Position numbers and translations under genes: made by a program. A DNA stretch of 64,000 bases, from the NCBI RefSeq assembly GCF_002924445.1, contig NZ_PIGG01000068.1, positions 62,001 through 126,000 of the forward strand, written 5' to 3'. Under the pieces are notes generated by a model. That model was not told the origin of the DNA. It was given only the letters and a program-made list of their open reading frames with translations, and did no database searches. This DNA is from Minwuia thermotolerans (GTDB lineage Bacteria > Pseudomonadota > Alphaproteobacteria > Minwuiales > Minwuiaceae). Positions 1-11,062 of the stretch are shown here, piece by piece; within the stretch, counting starts at the first letter, position 1; each line of letters opens with the position of its first letter.

Positions 1-1
1 C

Positions 2-739
2 AGCCCGGACGGGAAGTTCGACATCGACGCGCTGGTCGAACAGGCGCGCGGGTTCCCGGGCCTGAAGGGCATGGACCTCGCCCGCGACGTCACCTGTCAC
101 CAGACCTATCGCTGGGAAGAGGGCGGCTGGACGCTGGGCCGGGGCTACGCGAAGTCGGCGCCCGCCACGCGCAAGGTCGTCGCCATCGACTACGGCACCA
201 AGCGCAACATCCTGCGCTGCCTGACCGATCTCGGCTGCGAGGTCACCGTCGTGCCCGCCACCGCCACGGCGGAGGAGGTGCTGGGGCACGAGCCCGACGG
301 CGTCTTCCTGTCCAACGGACCGGGCGATCCGGCGGCCAGCGCCGGTTACGCGGTGCCGGAAATCAGGAAGATCGTGGATGCGGGCAAGCCGGTCTTCGGC
401 ATCTGCTTCGGCCATCAGCTGCTGGCCCTGGCGCTTGGCTGCGAGACCGAGAAGATGAAGCTCGGCCACCGCGGCGCCAACCAGCCGGTCAAGGACTTCA
501 CCACCGGCAAGGTCGAGATCACCAGCCAGAACCACGGTTTCCGTGTGATCCGCGAAAGCCTGCCCGAGAATGTCGAGGAGACGCATCGGTCGCTGTTCGA
601 CGGCACGCTGGAGGGCATCCGGCTGAAGGATCGGCCGGTCTTCTCCGTCCAGTACCACCCGGAGGCGAGCCCGGGACCGAAGGACAGTCACTACCTGTTC
701 CGCCGCTTCACGGACTTCATCGACGGAAAGGAAGGCTGA
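2..739 (+). CDS. carA: Carbamoyl-phosphate synthase small subunit (5'-truncated by window)
   Basis: This is the glutaminase subunit of carbamoyl-phosphate synthase. It releases ammonia from glutamine and channels it to CarB for arginine and pyrimidine synthesis in the cytoplasm. The reading frame is open from base 2, so the N-terminal part lies outside the window. What remains is the end of the CPSase_sm domain and a complete class-I glutamine amidotransferase domain. The nucleophile elbow GICFGHQ has its Cys codon at 404-406, and QYHPEASPGP carries the catalytic His and Glu. It ends 6 bases before carB, so the two are cotranscribed. Identification is essentially certain; only the start is missing. 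Confidence 0.97.
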   Translation, partial: SPDGKFDIDALVEQARGFPGLKGMDLARDVTCHQTYRWEEGGWTLGRGYAKSAPATRKVVAIDYGTKRNILRCLTDLGCEVTVVPATATAEEVLGHEPDGVFLSNGPGDPAASAGYAVPEIRKIVDAGKPVFGICFGHQLLALALGCETEKMKLGHRGANQPVKDFTTGKVEITSQNHGFRVIRESLPENVEETHRSLFDGTLEGIRLKDRPVFSVQYHPEASPGPKDSHYLFRRFTDFIDGKEG

Positions 740-745
740 CCGCCG

Positions 746-3994
<3,249 letters not shown>

Positions 3995-4004
3995 TGGACA
4001 CCAA

Positions 4005-4033
4005 GCGCCGGTTGCTCTGAAAGCGACCGGCGC
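4005..4033 (+). terminator. Hairpin after carB
   Basis: A 12-bp inverted repeat (4005-4016 with 4022-4033, one G-T pair) encloses a short CTGAA loop, 10 bases after the carB stop. The tract behind it (agctattt) is only weakly T-rich. It may be a leaky terminator or a processing hairpin between carAB and greA. Confidence 0.5.
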
Positions 4034-4076
4034 AGCTATTTCCAGCCATTTGCCGGAAACAAACGGGGTGAGCGCT

Positions 4077-4550
4077 ATGGAACGCGTGCCAATGACGCTT
4101 CGGGGCCACAAGCGGCTCGAGGCCGAACTGAAGAATCTGAAGTCCGTCGAGCGCCCGGCGGTGATCCAGGCGATCGCCGAGGCGCGCGCTCACGGTGACC
4201 TGTCGGAAAACGCCGAGTATCACGCCGCCAAGGAGAAGCAGGGGTTCATCGAAAGCCGCGTGATGGAGCTCGAGAGTGCGCTGGGCCGGGCGGAGGTAAT
4301 CGATTCCTCAAAGATGTCCGGGGATATCGTGCGCTTCGGCGCGACCGTCATGCTGGCCGATGTCGACAATGACGAGGAAAGCACCTACCAGATCGTGGGT
4401 GTGGACGAGGCGGACATCGACAGCGGCCTGGTCTCCATCACCTCCCCCATTGCGCGGGCGCTGATCGGCAAATCCGAGGGCGATGTCGTCGACGTCCAGA
4501 CCCCGCGCGGCGAGAAGTCCTACGAAATTCTCGAGGTGAAGTGGATCTGA
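4077..4550 (+). CDS. greA: Transcription elongation factor GreA
   Basis: GreA rescues backtracked RNA polymerase by stimulating transcript cleavage through the secondary channel. The frame is open from 3963, but the ATG at 4077 gives the usual 157 residues beginning MERVPMTLRGHKRLEAELKNL. The N-terminal coiled coil contains the acidic tip motif GDLSENAEYHAAKE, whose Asp and Glu coordinate the catalytic Mg in RNA polymerase. The C-terminal FKBP-like domain ends in EKSYEILEVKWI. It lies 82 bases after carB, an arrangement common in alphaproteobacteria. Confidence 0.96.
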   Translation: MERVPMTLRGHKRLEAELKNLKSVERPAVIQAIAEARAHGDLSENAEYHAAKEKQGFIESRVMELESALGRAEVIDSSKMSGDIVRFGATVMLADVDNDEESTYQIVGVDEADIDSGLVSITSPIARALIGKSEGDVVDVQTPRGEKSYEILEVKWI

Positions 4551-4647
4551 GCCGGGTCCGGGCCTGACCGCGACGCGTCCGCCGCCATTGTCGGTATCCG
4601 GACGCTACCCATATCGTTGGGAACAAGAACAACGAGAGGGTAGCCCG

Positions 4648-5586
4648 ATGAAACGCCTGATAATCGCCGCGGTGTCCATGGCCGTGCTCAGTCTCGGTCT
4701 TCCCGCATTCGCCCAGGATGACGACGGCCGGCGCTATGAGCGCTGGCGCGGCGGCTATGAGACGCCCCAGCACACGGAACGTCTGGTCGAACAGCTGAAT
4801 GACCTGATCCGCCAGGCCGAGCGCGACCGGGCGGCGAGTCCGGGCTTCCTGCAGGATCTGCGCGAGGCCCTGCGGCGTCACGAGACGGCGGAAGAGAGCC
4901 TGGAGCAAGGGACAGGCCGCAATGGCGGGACCGCGTCCCGTCCGGAAATCGCCGACGACTTCTCGGACGGAAACTTCACCGCCGATCCGGCCTGGACCGT
5001 CGCCCAGGGCGAATGGTTCGTGACCGGGGACAATCAACTTGCCTCTCATGTGGACGTCTCGCGCGAGGTGACGCCGGAAGAGGGCATAAAGCGTCTCTTC
5101 GAGGGGCTGCTGGGCAACAACCGGGGCCGGGAGGGGCGCGAGGGTGGCCGCGCCGTCAACGTCGCGTCCTCGATCTTCCTGACGCACGACATCTCCAACG
5201 CCTTCGATCTGGAGACGCGGCTCTTCAGCGGCGCCGAGGGCTTGCTGGAGATCGGCGTTTATCAGGGCGGCGATGGCCGCAATGGATACCGGCTGCAGTT
5301 CTCGGAGGAGGGCTGGATGCGCCTGGTCCGGGTCGGCAGCTCTATCGCGACGCTGCGTCAGGCGGACTTCACGTTCCCCGCCGCCGTGGCCGGTTCGACC
5401 CGCCCCGAGCCCTACGATGTGCGCTGGCGGCGGTCCGAGAACGGGCGCATGCAGGTCTGGGTGGATGGCGTCGAGAAGTTCAACCTGATCGACAATGGGT
5501 TCCGCGACCCCTTCGACGGTTTCCGTATGGTCAACGCCAACGGCCGCCATGGCATGGATGCGGTCCGCATCAAACTGCTGGAGTAG
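4648..5586 (+). CDS. Secreted protein with a concanavalin-like C-terminal region
   Basis: I do not recognise a named family. The start at 4648 is preferred over the longer frame from 4588 because it follows a GAGAGGG sequence and opens a classic signal peptide (MKRLIIAAVSMAVLSLGLPAFA, cleavage near residue 22). Residues about 25-100 are charged and helical. From about residue 110, DDFSDGNF and alternating hydrophobic strands suggest a beta-sandwich like the laminin-G or DUF1080 fold, which often binds sugars. No catalytic motif is visible. The protein is likely periplasmic. It stands alone and converges on the next gene. Confidence 0.6.
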   Translation: MKRLIIAAVSMAVLSLGLPAFAQDDDGRRYERWRGGYETPQHTERLVEQLNDLIRQAERDRAASPGFLQDLREALRRHETAEESLEQGTGRNGGTASRPEIADDFSDGNFTADPAWTVAQGEWFVTGDNQLASHVDVSREVTPEEGIKRLFEGLLGNNRGREGREGGRAVNVASSIFLTHDISNAFDLETRLFSGAEGLLEIGVYQGGDGRNGYRLQFSEEGWMRLVRVGSSIATLRQADFTFPAAVAGSTRPEPYDVRWRRSENGRMQVWVDGVEKFNLIDNGFRDPFDGFRMVNANGRHGMDAVRIKLLE

Positions 5587-5601
5587 CCCGGCGGGGGCGC
5601 A

Positions 5602-6786
5602 CTATCCGAGAGCGCCGTCGCCGCGCAGCCTTTCGATCTCCGCCCGGTCCAGATCGAGGACTTCAGCGAGCACGCCATCGGTCTGCGCCCCCAGGCTCGG
5701 CGCGCCGGCGCTGACGCCGGCCTCGGCCCGCGCGAAACGGAAGGGCGTGTTGACGACCTTGTGGCGACCCATCTGATCGTTGACCTCGACGATGCTGCCG
5801 CGTTCGAGCATGTGCGGATTTTCCAGCGCCTGCTTCGGCGTCAGATAGCGCCGCGCCGGGCAGCCGGCCGCCTCGATGGTTCGCGCCGCGTCCTGGGCGC
5901 TCTTGTCGGCGGCCCATTTCTCGACCTCGCCGAACAGTTCCATCCAGTGCGCCATGCGCTCGCCGGTGGTGGAAAACCGCGGATCGGTCAGCCATTCCGG
6001 ATGGCCGCAGGCCTCCGCCAGGGCGGCGAAGTTCTTCACGGTCACCGGGGCGACGACGAAATAGCCGTCCTGCGCCTTGATCGGGTCGAAGACCGGAATG
6101 TTCAGCTTCTCGATCGGGAACTGCGCCTCCTGCAGTTCGAACGGGATCATGTTCATCAGCCCGGCGAGCAACTCGACGTCGATACGGTCGCCCTCGCCCG
6201 TGATCTCGCGGCGGTAGAGCGCGGTGGTGATCGCGATCAGCGCATGGTTCGCGCCCAGCACGTCGGCCGCCAGGGTGCGCGAGCTTTCAGGCTTGTCGGT
6301 CGCGCGCTGATAGCGGAACTCCGCCATGGTGTAGCCGCTGGCCGCGTTGATGATCGGCGCAAAGGCCGGGCGTTGCGCGTCGGGTCCGGTCTGTCCGTAG
6401 CCCGAGATCGAACAGTAGATCAGCCGCGGATTGCGCGCCGACAGGCTCTCATAGTCCAGATTCAGCCGCTGCATGACGCCGGGACGGAAGTTCTCGATCA
6501 GCACGTCCGCCTTCGCCGCCAGGTCGGCGGCCAGTTCGCGCCCCTTCGCCGACTTCAGGTTGAGCGTCACGCTCTTCTTGCCGCAGTTGAGCTGGGAGAA
6601 GAAGCCGCTCATGCCGTTCACCTGGGGCGGCGTGCCGCGCAGGGTCTCGCCTTCGGGCGGTTCCACCTTGATCACGTTGGCGCCCATGTCGGCCATCAGC
6701 CGCGTGGCATAGGGACCCGCGACGAAGGCCGTGAAGTCGACCACGGTCAGGCCCTCCATCGGCCGGGGCCTGGAACCATCAGACAT
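5602..6786 (-). CDS. CaiB/BaiF family (class III) CoA-transferase
   Basis: Class III CoA-transferases move CoA between carboxylic acids through an aspartyl-CoA mixed anhydride; formyl-CoA transferase and BaiF are examples. The 394 residues match family length. The N-terminal motif LTVVDFTAFVAGPYATRLMAD, the run GANVIKVEPPEGE, DVLIENFRPGVM and SISGYGQTGP are family hallmarks. The DVLGANHALIAI stretch holds the expected catalytic Asp. The substrate cannot be told from sequence. Its start overlaps the end of the upstream ParA-like gene by 8 bases, so the two are probably translationally coupled. Confidence 0.9.
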   Translation of the reverse strand: MSDGSRPRPMEGLTVVDFTAFVAGPYATRLMADMGANVIKVEPPEGETLRGTPPQVNGMSGFFSQLNCGKKSVTLNLKSAKGRELAADLAAKADVLIENFRPGVMQRLNLDYESLSARNPRLIYCSISGYGQTGPDAQRPAFAPIINAASGYTMAEFRYQRATDKPESSRTLAADVLGANHALIAITTALYRREITGEGDRIDVELLAGLMNMIPFELQEAQFPIEKLNIPVFDPIKAQDGYFVVAPVTVKNFAALAEACGHPEWLTDPRFSTTGERMAHWMELFGEVEKWAADKSAQDAARTIEAAGCPARRYLTPKQALENPHMLERGSIVEVNDQMGRHKVVNTPFRFARAEAGVSAGAPSLGAQTDGVLAEVLDLDRAEIERLRGDGALG

Positions 6787-7405
6787 GCGCTACCTCCCGC
6801 GCCAGTGAAATGATCTCCTGCGCCGCCTGGCTGTTCGGCCGAGCCTCGGCGACGCCGCGGCCCTCCAGGATTGTCGAAGCGAATGGCTGACGGTTGCCCA
6901 GTGTGGTTTCGGCGACGGCCAGACCGTCTGCGGCGATCATGGCGCGGATCCGGTCCGAAAGGCGGCTGCGGGCGGGCACGCGATTGAGCACCAGCAGGAA
7001 GTCGCGCTTTTCCCGCTCGGCCAGGTCGACGGTGTTCTTCGCCGCCCAGTAGTCCATGGGGCTGGGCTGGACCGGCATCAGCACGCGGTCGGCGGCGCGG
7101 ACCGCCGACTTTGTGTCGGTTTCGCCATGCGGCGGGCTGTCGATCAGCACGACGTCGAAATCGCGGCGCAGCCGGCCGACCTCGCTGCCTGCGCGCCAGC
7201 CGGAGACCTGCCGCATCTCGATGGCGGCGACATCGTCGCGGCGGGCGCGCAATGCGTGCCAGGCGGTCAGACTCTGCTGCGGATCGATGTCGACCAGCGC
7301 GACGCGGCGGCCAAGTGTGGCGAGGGCCACACCGAGCTGAATCGTGAGCGTGGTCTTGCCCGCGCCGCCCTTTTGCTGGGCGATGGCGAGAATCGCGCCG
7401 TCCAT
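6779..7405 (-). CDS. Orphan ParA/MinD-like ATPase
   Basis: A small deviant-Walker P-loop ATPase of the ParA family, 208 residues. Residues near 8-15 show KGGAGKTT with the signature lysine; VALVDIDPQQS is the switch region and VVLIDSPPHGETD the Walker B-like motif. The ATG at 7405 is chosen because the upstream GTG at 7417 abuts the AGGAGG site with no spacing. There is no adjacent ParB or parS, so this is not the chromosomal parAB pair. The target of positioning is unknown. It is cotranscribed with the CoA-transferase, an odd pairing that may be accidental. Confidence 0.85.
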   Translation of the reverse strand: MDGAILAIAQQKGGAGKTTLTIQLGVALATLGRRVALVDIDPQQSLTAWHALRARRDDVAAIEMRQVSGWRAGSEVGRLRRDFDVVLIDSPPHGETDTKSAVRAADRVLMPVQPSPMDYWAAKNTVDLAEREKRDFLLVLNRVPARSRLSDRIRAMIAADGLAVAETTLGNRQPFASTILEGRGVAEARPNSQAAQEIISLAREVAHV

Positions 7406-7416
7406 GCCTTTGTCCA

Positions 7417-7436
7417 CCCTCCTGACCGGAGGAGGG
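7417..7436 (-). promoter_or_regulatory. Hairpin covering the ParA-like gene's ribosome site
   Basis: A perfect 7-bp inverted repeat (7417-7423 with 7430-7436, 6-nt loop) places AGGAGGG, the only good Shine-Dalgarno sequence for the ParA-like gene, inside a stem. It sits between the upstream lipoprotein stop and the ATG at 7405. It could mask translation initiation or act as a weak terminator; there is no T tract on this strand. Confidence 0.4.
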
Positions 7437-7473
7437 AGCTTAGAGGCCCGGGCGCGATTCCGGCAATTGCGAA

Positions 7474-7770
7474 TCAGCCGGGGGAGGGTGTCGGCTGACG
7501 CCTGTCGATTGGCGTGACGAAGAAACGCCCTGAAGTGCTGGTGGCGAAGGGATTCTCCGACAGGTAGCAGTCGACCGTCCCGATGGTCCGGAAGCAGCGC
7601 AGCGCCAGCAACTGACCGGCGTCGCGGCAGGACTGGGAGTCGGTTCCGGCGCTCTCGCAGACATCGGCCACGTAGTCGGTCGCGGTAATGGGCGGCGGCT
7701 CGTCGAACAGCCGCGCCTCGCAGGCCGCGAGGGCGAATCCGATGATGGCGATGGCGAGCGTCTTCGACAT
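7474..7770 (-). CDS. Small putative lipoprotein
   Basis: A 98-residue protein of unknown function. It opens with a short hydrophobic stretch and a lipobox (MSKTLAIAIIGFALAAC, lipid-modified Cys at residue 17), so it should be anchored to a membrane by lipid. The mature part has four further cysteines (TDYVADVCESAG, QSCRDAG, ALRCFRTIGTVDCYL), enough for two disulfides in the periplasm. It lies between the histidine kinase gene and the ParA-like gene on the same strand. Confidence 0.65.
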   Translation of the reverse strand: MSKTLAIAIIGFALAACEARLFDEPPPITATDYVADVCESAGTDSQSCRDAGQLLALRCFRTIGTVDCYLSENPFATSTSGRFFVTPIDRRQPTPSPG

Positions 7771-7809
7771 GCCGACAGCTAACGCCTCAAAGGCTGAGAA
7801 TTCGTAAAC

Positions 7810-9210
7810 CTAGAGCGGCAGCAATATCCGGAAGCAGGTGCCCGAAGGGCCGGTCCTCTCCAGTTCCAGAGTCCCGCCATGGGCCTGCACCAGGTCGCGG
7901 GCGATGGTGAGGCCAAGGCCGGTGCCGCCTTCCCGCGCCGAGCCGACGAAGGGACGGAACAGGTTCTCGCGGGCCTTTTCCGGCACGCCGGAACCGTTGT
8001 CGGAGACGCGGATGGCGATATGGCCGTCATGCTCATTGGCGCTGACGCGGACCTCGCCCTCCTCACCGGCGGCTTCGGCGGCGTTGCGGCCCAGGTTCAT
8101 CAGCACCCGGTAGAGCTGGTCGCGGTCGGCATGGACCTCCAGTTCGTCGGCCACGAGGTTCTTCCACGCCGGCGACTGGCTGGCGTCCAGGGTCAGCGTG
8201 TCGCCGACCTCCGCAACCAGGCTCCGCAGCCGGAACCGGGTCGGCCGGGGCGGCGGTTCGTCGGCGCTGCCGTATTTCAGCGACCGCTGGCAGAGTTCGA
8301 TGGCGCGGTCCAGGGACTGGATCAGCCGCGGCGCCAGGCGTCTGACGGTCGGGTCGAGGGAATCGGAGAGCAGTTCGGAAATCACCTGCGAGGTCGCCAG
8401 GATGTTGCGCAGGTCGTGGCTGATCTTGCTGACCGCGGCGCCCAGGGCGGCGAGGTGGTTCTTCTGCACCAGGGCCTGACGCAGGTCGCGCTCCATCTCC
8501 GCCAGTTCATGCGCGGCCAGCGAGATCTCGTCGCCGCGCCCGGTCGGCAGTTCGGGCAGATGCGCCGCTTCCGGGTTGCGGCGGAAGGCCAGGATGTTCG
8601 CCGTCAGCCGGCGCATCGGCCGCACCAGCATCCAGCGCAGCGTCAGGAACAGCAGCGTGGCGCTGACGATGGAGATGAACAGGCTCAGGCTGAAGATGTT
8701 CCAGCCATAGTCCAGCAATGCCGCGCGCAGCGACGCCTCCGGCATGATGATCTCGACATAGGCGTCCTCGGCGTTGCGGGCGTCGCCGATGATCCTGAGC
8801 GTCCGCCCGTCGGCCATGATCATGGTCCGGAGCGCGTCGCCGATCAGTTCCATCGGTTCCGCCCCGCGCAGGTCGTAGGTCGCGTCGACGGCCGGCGGCA
8901 TTTCTTCGGCGAGCAGCAGCATGCGCCGCTGGGGAAGCTTCATGACCACGCCGTTGACCCCGACCGCACGCAACAGGCGGTGTTCCAGATCCCTGGAGAT
9001 CGTGTTGCCGGGGGCCGCCAGCACCGAGAGCGCCGCCAGATTGGCCTCCGCCAGCATCTGTTCCAGATAGCTGACGCGGTAGCGCGCCACCGAGGGCACG
9101 AAGATCATCACTTCCGCCAGCATGACGAAGATGACGGTCAGGATCAGCAGCCGCGACGACAGGCTGTTTCGGATCGAGGGCCGCCGTTCCCGTGACATGT
9201 CGCCGTTCAT
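7810..9210 (-). CDS. Membrane sensor histidine kinase
   Basis: A 466-residue two-component sensor kinase in the inner membrane. Transmembrane segments lie near residues 21-43 and 168-192, enclosing a periplasmic sensor of about 120 residues. A HAMP-like linker follows (LVRPMRRLTANI), then the dimerisation box with phospho-acceptor His in KISHDLRNIL, the N box NLGRNAAEAAG, G1 DNGSGVPE, and G2 GGTGLGLTIARDL. All ATP-binding boxes look intact. No response regulator is adjacent, so its partner is elsewhere. The N-terminal choice between 9210 and 9198 is uncertain. It diverges from ihfB across a 217-bp gap. Confidence 0.9.
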   Translation of the reverse strand: MNGDMSRERRPSIRNSLSSRLLILTVIFVMLAEVMIFVPSVARYRVSYLEQMLAEANLAALSVLAAPGNTISRDLEHRLLRAVGVNGVVMKLPQRRMLLLAEEMPPAVDATYDLRGAEPMELIGDALRTMIMADGRTLRIIGDARNAEDAYVEIIMPEASLRAALLDYGWNIFSLSLFISIVSATLLFLTLRWMLVRPMRRLTANILAFRRNPEAAHLPELPTGRGDEISLAAHELAEMERDLRQALVQKNHLAALGAAVSKISHDLRNILATSQVISELLSDSLDPTVRRLAPRLIQSLDRAIELCQRSLKYGSADEPPPRPTRFRLRSLVAEVGDTLTLDASQSPAWKNLVADELEVHADRDQLYRVLMNLGRNAAEAAGEEGEVRVSANEHDGHIAIRVSDNGSGVPEKARENLFRPFVGSAREGGTGLGLTIARDLVQAHGGTLELERTGPSGTCFRILLPL

Positions 9211-9427
9211 GGCGCGAGACTAGAGCAAATCCGGACCGGCTGGAATCGTTCTGGCGCGCCCGGCGATCCATGTTCCGGATGCGAAAAATGTGGCTGCGGG
9301 CTTCGGAGAAGGCTAGTAGTGGCAGACTGGATTTTCCGGGTATGCGCGGCGAGACCGTCGCTTGACGGTTTCGCGCGGTCTTTGGCATGCTTCGGAATTG
9401 GGCTGAACAACCTGGATCGGGCCGCGC

Positions 9428-9739
9428 ATGATCAAGTCGGAACTGATCAATCGCATTGCTGAACGTCACCGGCGTCGCCATGTCGACGAGGATCCGGAGA
9501 GGCAGCTCAGCCATCGGGATTTCGAACGCGTCGTATCGACCGTCTTCGACGAGATTACCGCCGCGCTGTCGCGCGGGGATCGGGTGGAACTGCGTGGCTT
9601 TGGCGCGTTCTCGGTCAAGCGGCGGCCGGCGCGCGTCGGGCGCAATCCGCGCACCGGCGAATCGGTCGAGGTGCAGGAGAAGTACGTGCCCTTCTTCAAG
9701 ACCGGCAAGGAACTCCGGGAACGCCTGAACACCGACTGA
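9428..9739 (+). CDS. ihfB: Integration host factor beta subunit
   Basis: IHF-beta pairs with IHF-alpha to bend DNA sharply in nucleoid organisation, promoter architecture and site-specific recombination. The protein has 103 residues, close to the usual 94-100. Family features are [14 protein letters not shown] at the N-terminus, the dimer core, and the DNA-clamping beta arm [22 protein letters not shown], whose Pro intercalates into the minor groove. A slightly extended segment near residues 17-30 ([12 protein letters not shown]) is unusual but compatible. The LapA-like gene follows after 15 bases. Confidence 0.95.
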   Translation: MIKSELINRIAERHRRRHVDEDPERQLSHRDFERVVSTVFDEITAALSRGDRVELRGFGAFSVKRRPARVGRNPRTGESVEVQEKYVPFFKTGKELRERLNTD

Positions 9740-9754
9740 GCCCCCGGCCCGGCA

Positions 9755-10090
9755 GTGGAGCGTATCGTCTTGAAGTTTCTGAAAATTCTGCTTTTTCTCG
9801 CGATTCTGGTGATCGGCGTCTCCATCGGGCTTTCCAATCGCCAGGCCGTCGAACTGCGCCTGGAGCCCGTGCCCTACGCCATCGACCTGCCGCTGTTCGT
9901 CGTGATCTTCGCGGCCATGTTCGCCGGCCTTCTGATCGGCGCGCTGGCGATGTGGTTGCGCGATGGCCGCGTGCGGCGGCGGGCCCGCCAGGCCGAGCAC
10001 CGCGCCCAGGACCTGGAGCGCGAGGTCCGGCAGAGCGGTGATGGCGAGCGGGCGGACCGACCGGCGCTGCAGAAGCCGAAGGCGGCCTGA
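9755..10090 (+). CDS. LapA-domain (DUF1049) inner-membrane protein
   Basis: A 111-residue membrane protein with two transmembrane helices, near residues 8-26 and 43-67, joined by a short periplasmic loop containing SNRQAVELRLEPVP. The cytoplasmic tail is basic and helical. This is the lipopolysaccharide-assembly protein A (LapA) domain, which in gamma-proteobacteria helps tune LpxC turnover; whether that role holds here is not shown. Position directly after ihfB is typical of alphaproteobacteria. Its TGA stop overlaps the next ATG by one base. Confidence 0.85.
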   Translation: MERIVLKFLKILLFLAILVIGVSIGLSNRQAVELRLEPVPYAIDLPLFVVIFAAMFAGLLIGALAMWLRDGRVRRRARQAEHRAQDLEREVRQSGDGERADRPALQKPKAA

Positions 10091-11049
10091 TGGAGGTCAT
10101 CGACGCGGCGGCGGTGGACCGTGTGCTGGACGAGGCCGCGGTCGCCGACGCGCTGGAGGCGATGTTCCGGGACGGCTGCGAGCAGCCCGTGCGCCATCAT
10201 CACGACGTCGCCGTGCCGGGCGAGGCCAATGCCACACTGTTGCTGATGCCAGCCTGGCGTCCGGGCGATGCGCTGGGCGTCAAGGTCGCGACTGTCTTTC
10301 CCGGCAACAACGACCGTGGCCTGCCGGCGGTGATGGCGCAGTACCTGTTGCTGGATGCCGGCACGGGCCGGCCGCAGGCGATCATTGACGGCACGCGGCT
10401 GACCGTCTGGCGCACCGCCGCCGCTTCGGCGCTGGCGGCGCGCTACCTGGCGCGGCAGGACGCCGCCGAGATGCTGATGGTCGGCGCCGGCGCGCTGGCG
10501 CCCATGCTGATCCGCGCGCACCGTGCGGCGCGGCCTTCGCTGGAGCGGGTGCGCATCTGGAATCGCAACCGGGACAAGGCCGCGGCACTGGTGGAGGAAC
10601 TTTCGCGGCAAGGCGTCGCGGCCGAGGCGGCTGAAAATCTGGAGCAGGCGGCGCGAAGCGCGGACCTGATCTCCTGCGCGACGCTGTCGACCGAGCCGAT
10701 CATCCGGGGCGCATGGCTGAAGCCCGGCGCGCACCTGGACCTGGTGGGCGCTTTCCGCCCGGACATGCGGGAGAGCGACGACGAGGCGCTGCGGCGCGCC
10801 AGCGTTTTCGTCGACACCCGCCCCGGCGCCACCAAGGAGGGCGGCGACATCGTCCGCCCCGTCGCCGACGGCGTTTTCAGGATCGAGGACATCGTCGCCG
10901 ACCTCTATGATCTGTGCGGCGGGAGTCATCCGGGCCGCGACAGCGCCGAACAGATCACCCTGTTCAAGTCCGTGGGCGCGGCGCTGGAGGATCTCGCCGC
11001 GGCGCGTCTGGTCGCCGAAAGGGTGGCGAAGGAAGCCGTCCGGAACTGA
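10090..11049 (+). CDS. Ornithine cyclodeaminase / mu-crystallin family protein
   Basis: A 319-residue NAD(P)-dependent enzyme of the OCD/mu-crystallin family. Members include ornithine cyclodeaminase, alanine dehydrogenase and ketimine reductases. Visible features are the substrate-loop region GVKVATVFPGNN, the RLTVWRTAAASALAARYL helix, a Rossmann segment around LMVGAGALAPMLIRAH, and the C-terminal EDIVADLYDLCGG. The exact substrate cannot be inferred. The gene begins on the last base of the LapA-like stop codon and is probably cotranscribed with ihfB. Confidence 0.88.
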   Translation: MEVIDAAAVDRVLDEAAVADALEAMFRDGCEQPVRHHHDVAVPGEANATLLLMPAWRPGDALGVKVATVFPGNNDRGLPAVMAQYLLLDAGTGRPQAIIDGTRLTVWRTAAASALAARYLARQDAAEMLMVGAGALAPMLIRAHRAARPSLERVRIWNRNRDKAAALVEELSRQGVAAEAAENLEQAARSADLISCATLSTEPIIRGAWLKPGAHLDLVGAFRPDMRESDDEALRRASVFVDTRPGATKEGGDIVRPVADGVFRIEDIVADLYDLCGGSHPGRDSAEQITLFKSVGAALEDLAAARLVAERVAKEAVRN

Positions 11050-11062
11050 CAGGCCGTGTGCC

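Noticed and set aside
6779-7405. Chromosomal parA of a parAB locus
   Set aside because: No parB or parS, no gidAB neighbours, and it is embedded with a CoA-transferase; treated as an orphan ParA-like ATPase.
7879-9195. 438-codon + strand frame opposite the histidine kinase
   Set aside because: Shadow frame: the kinase on the other strand has all catalytic boxes, and this frame has low-complexity Arg/Gln/His content.
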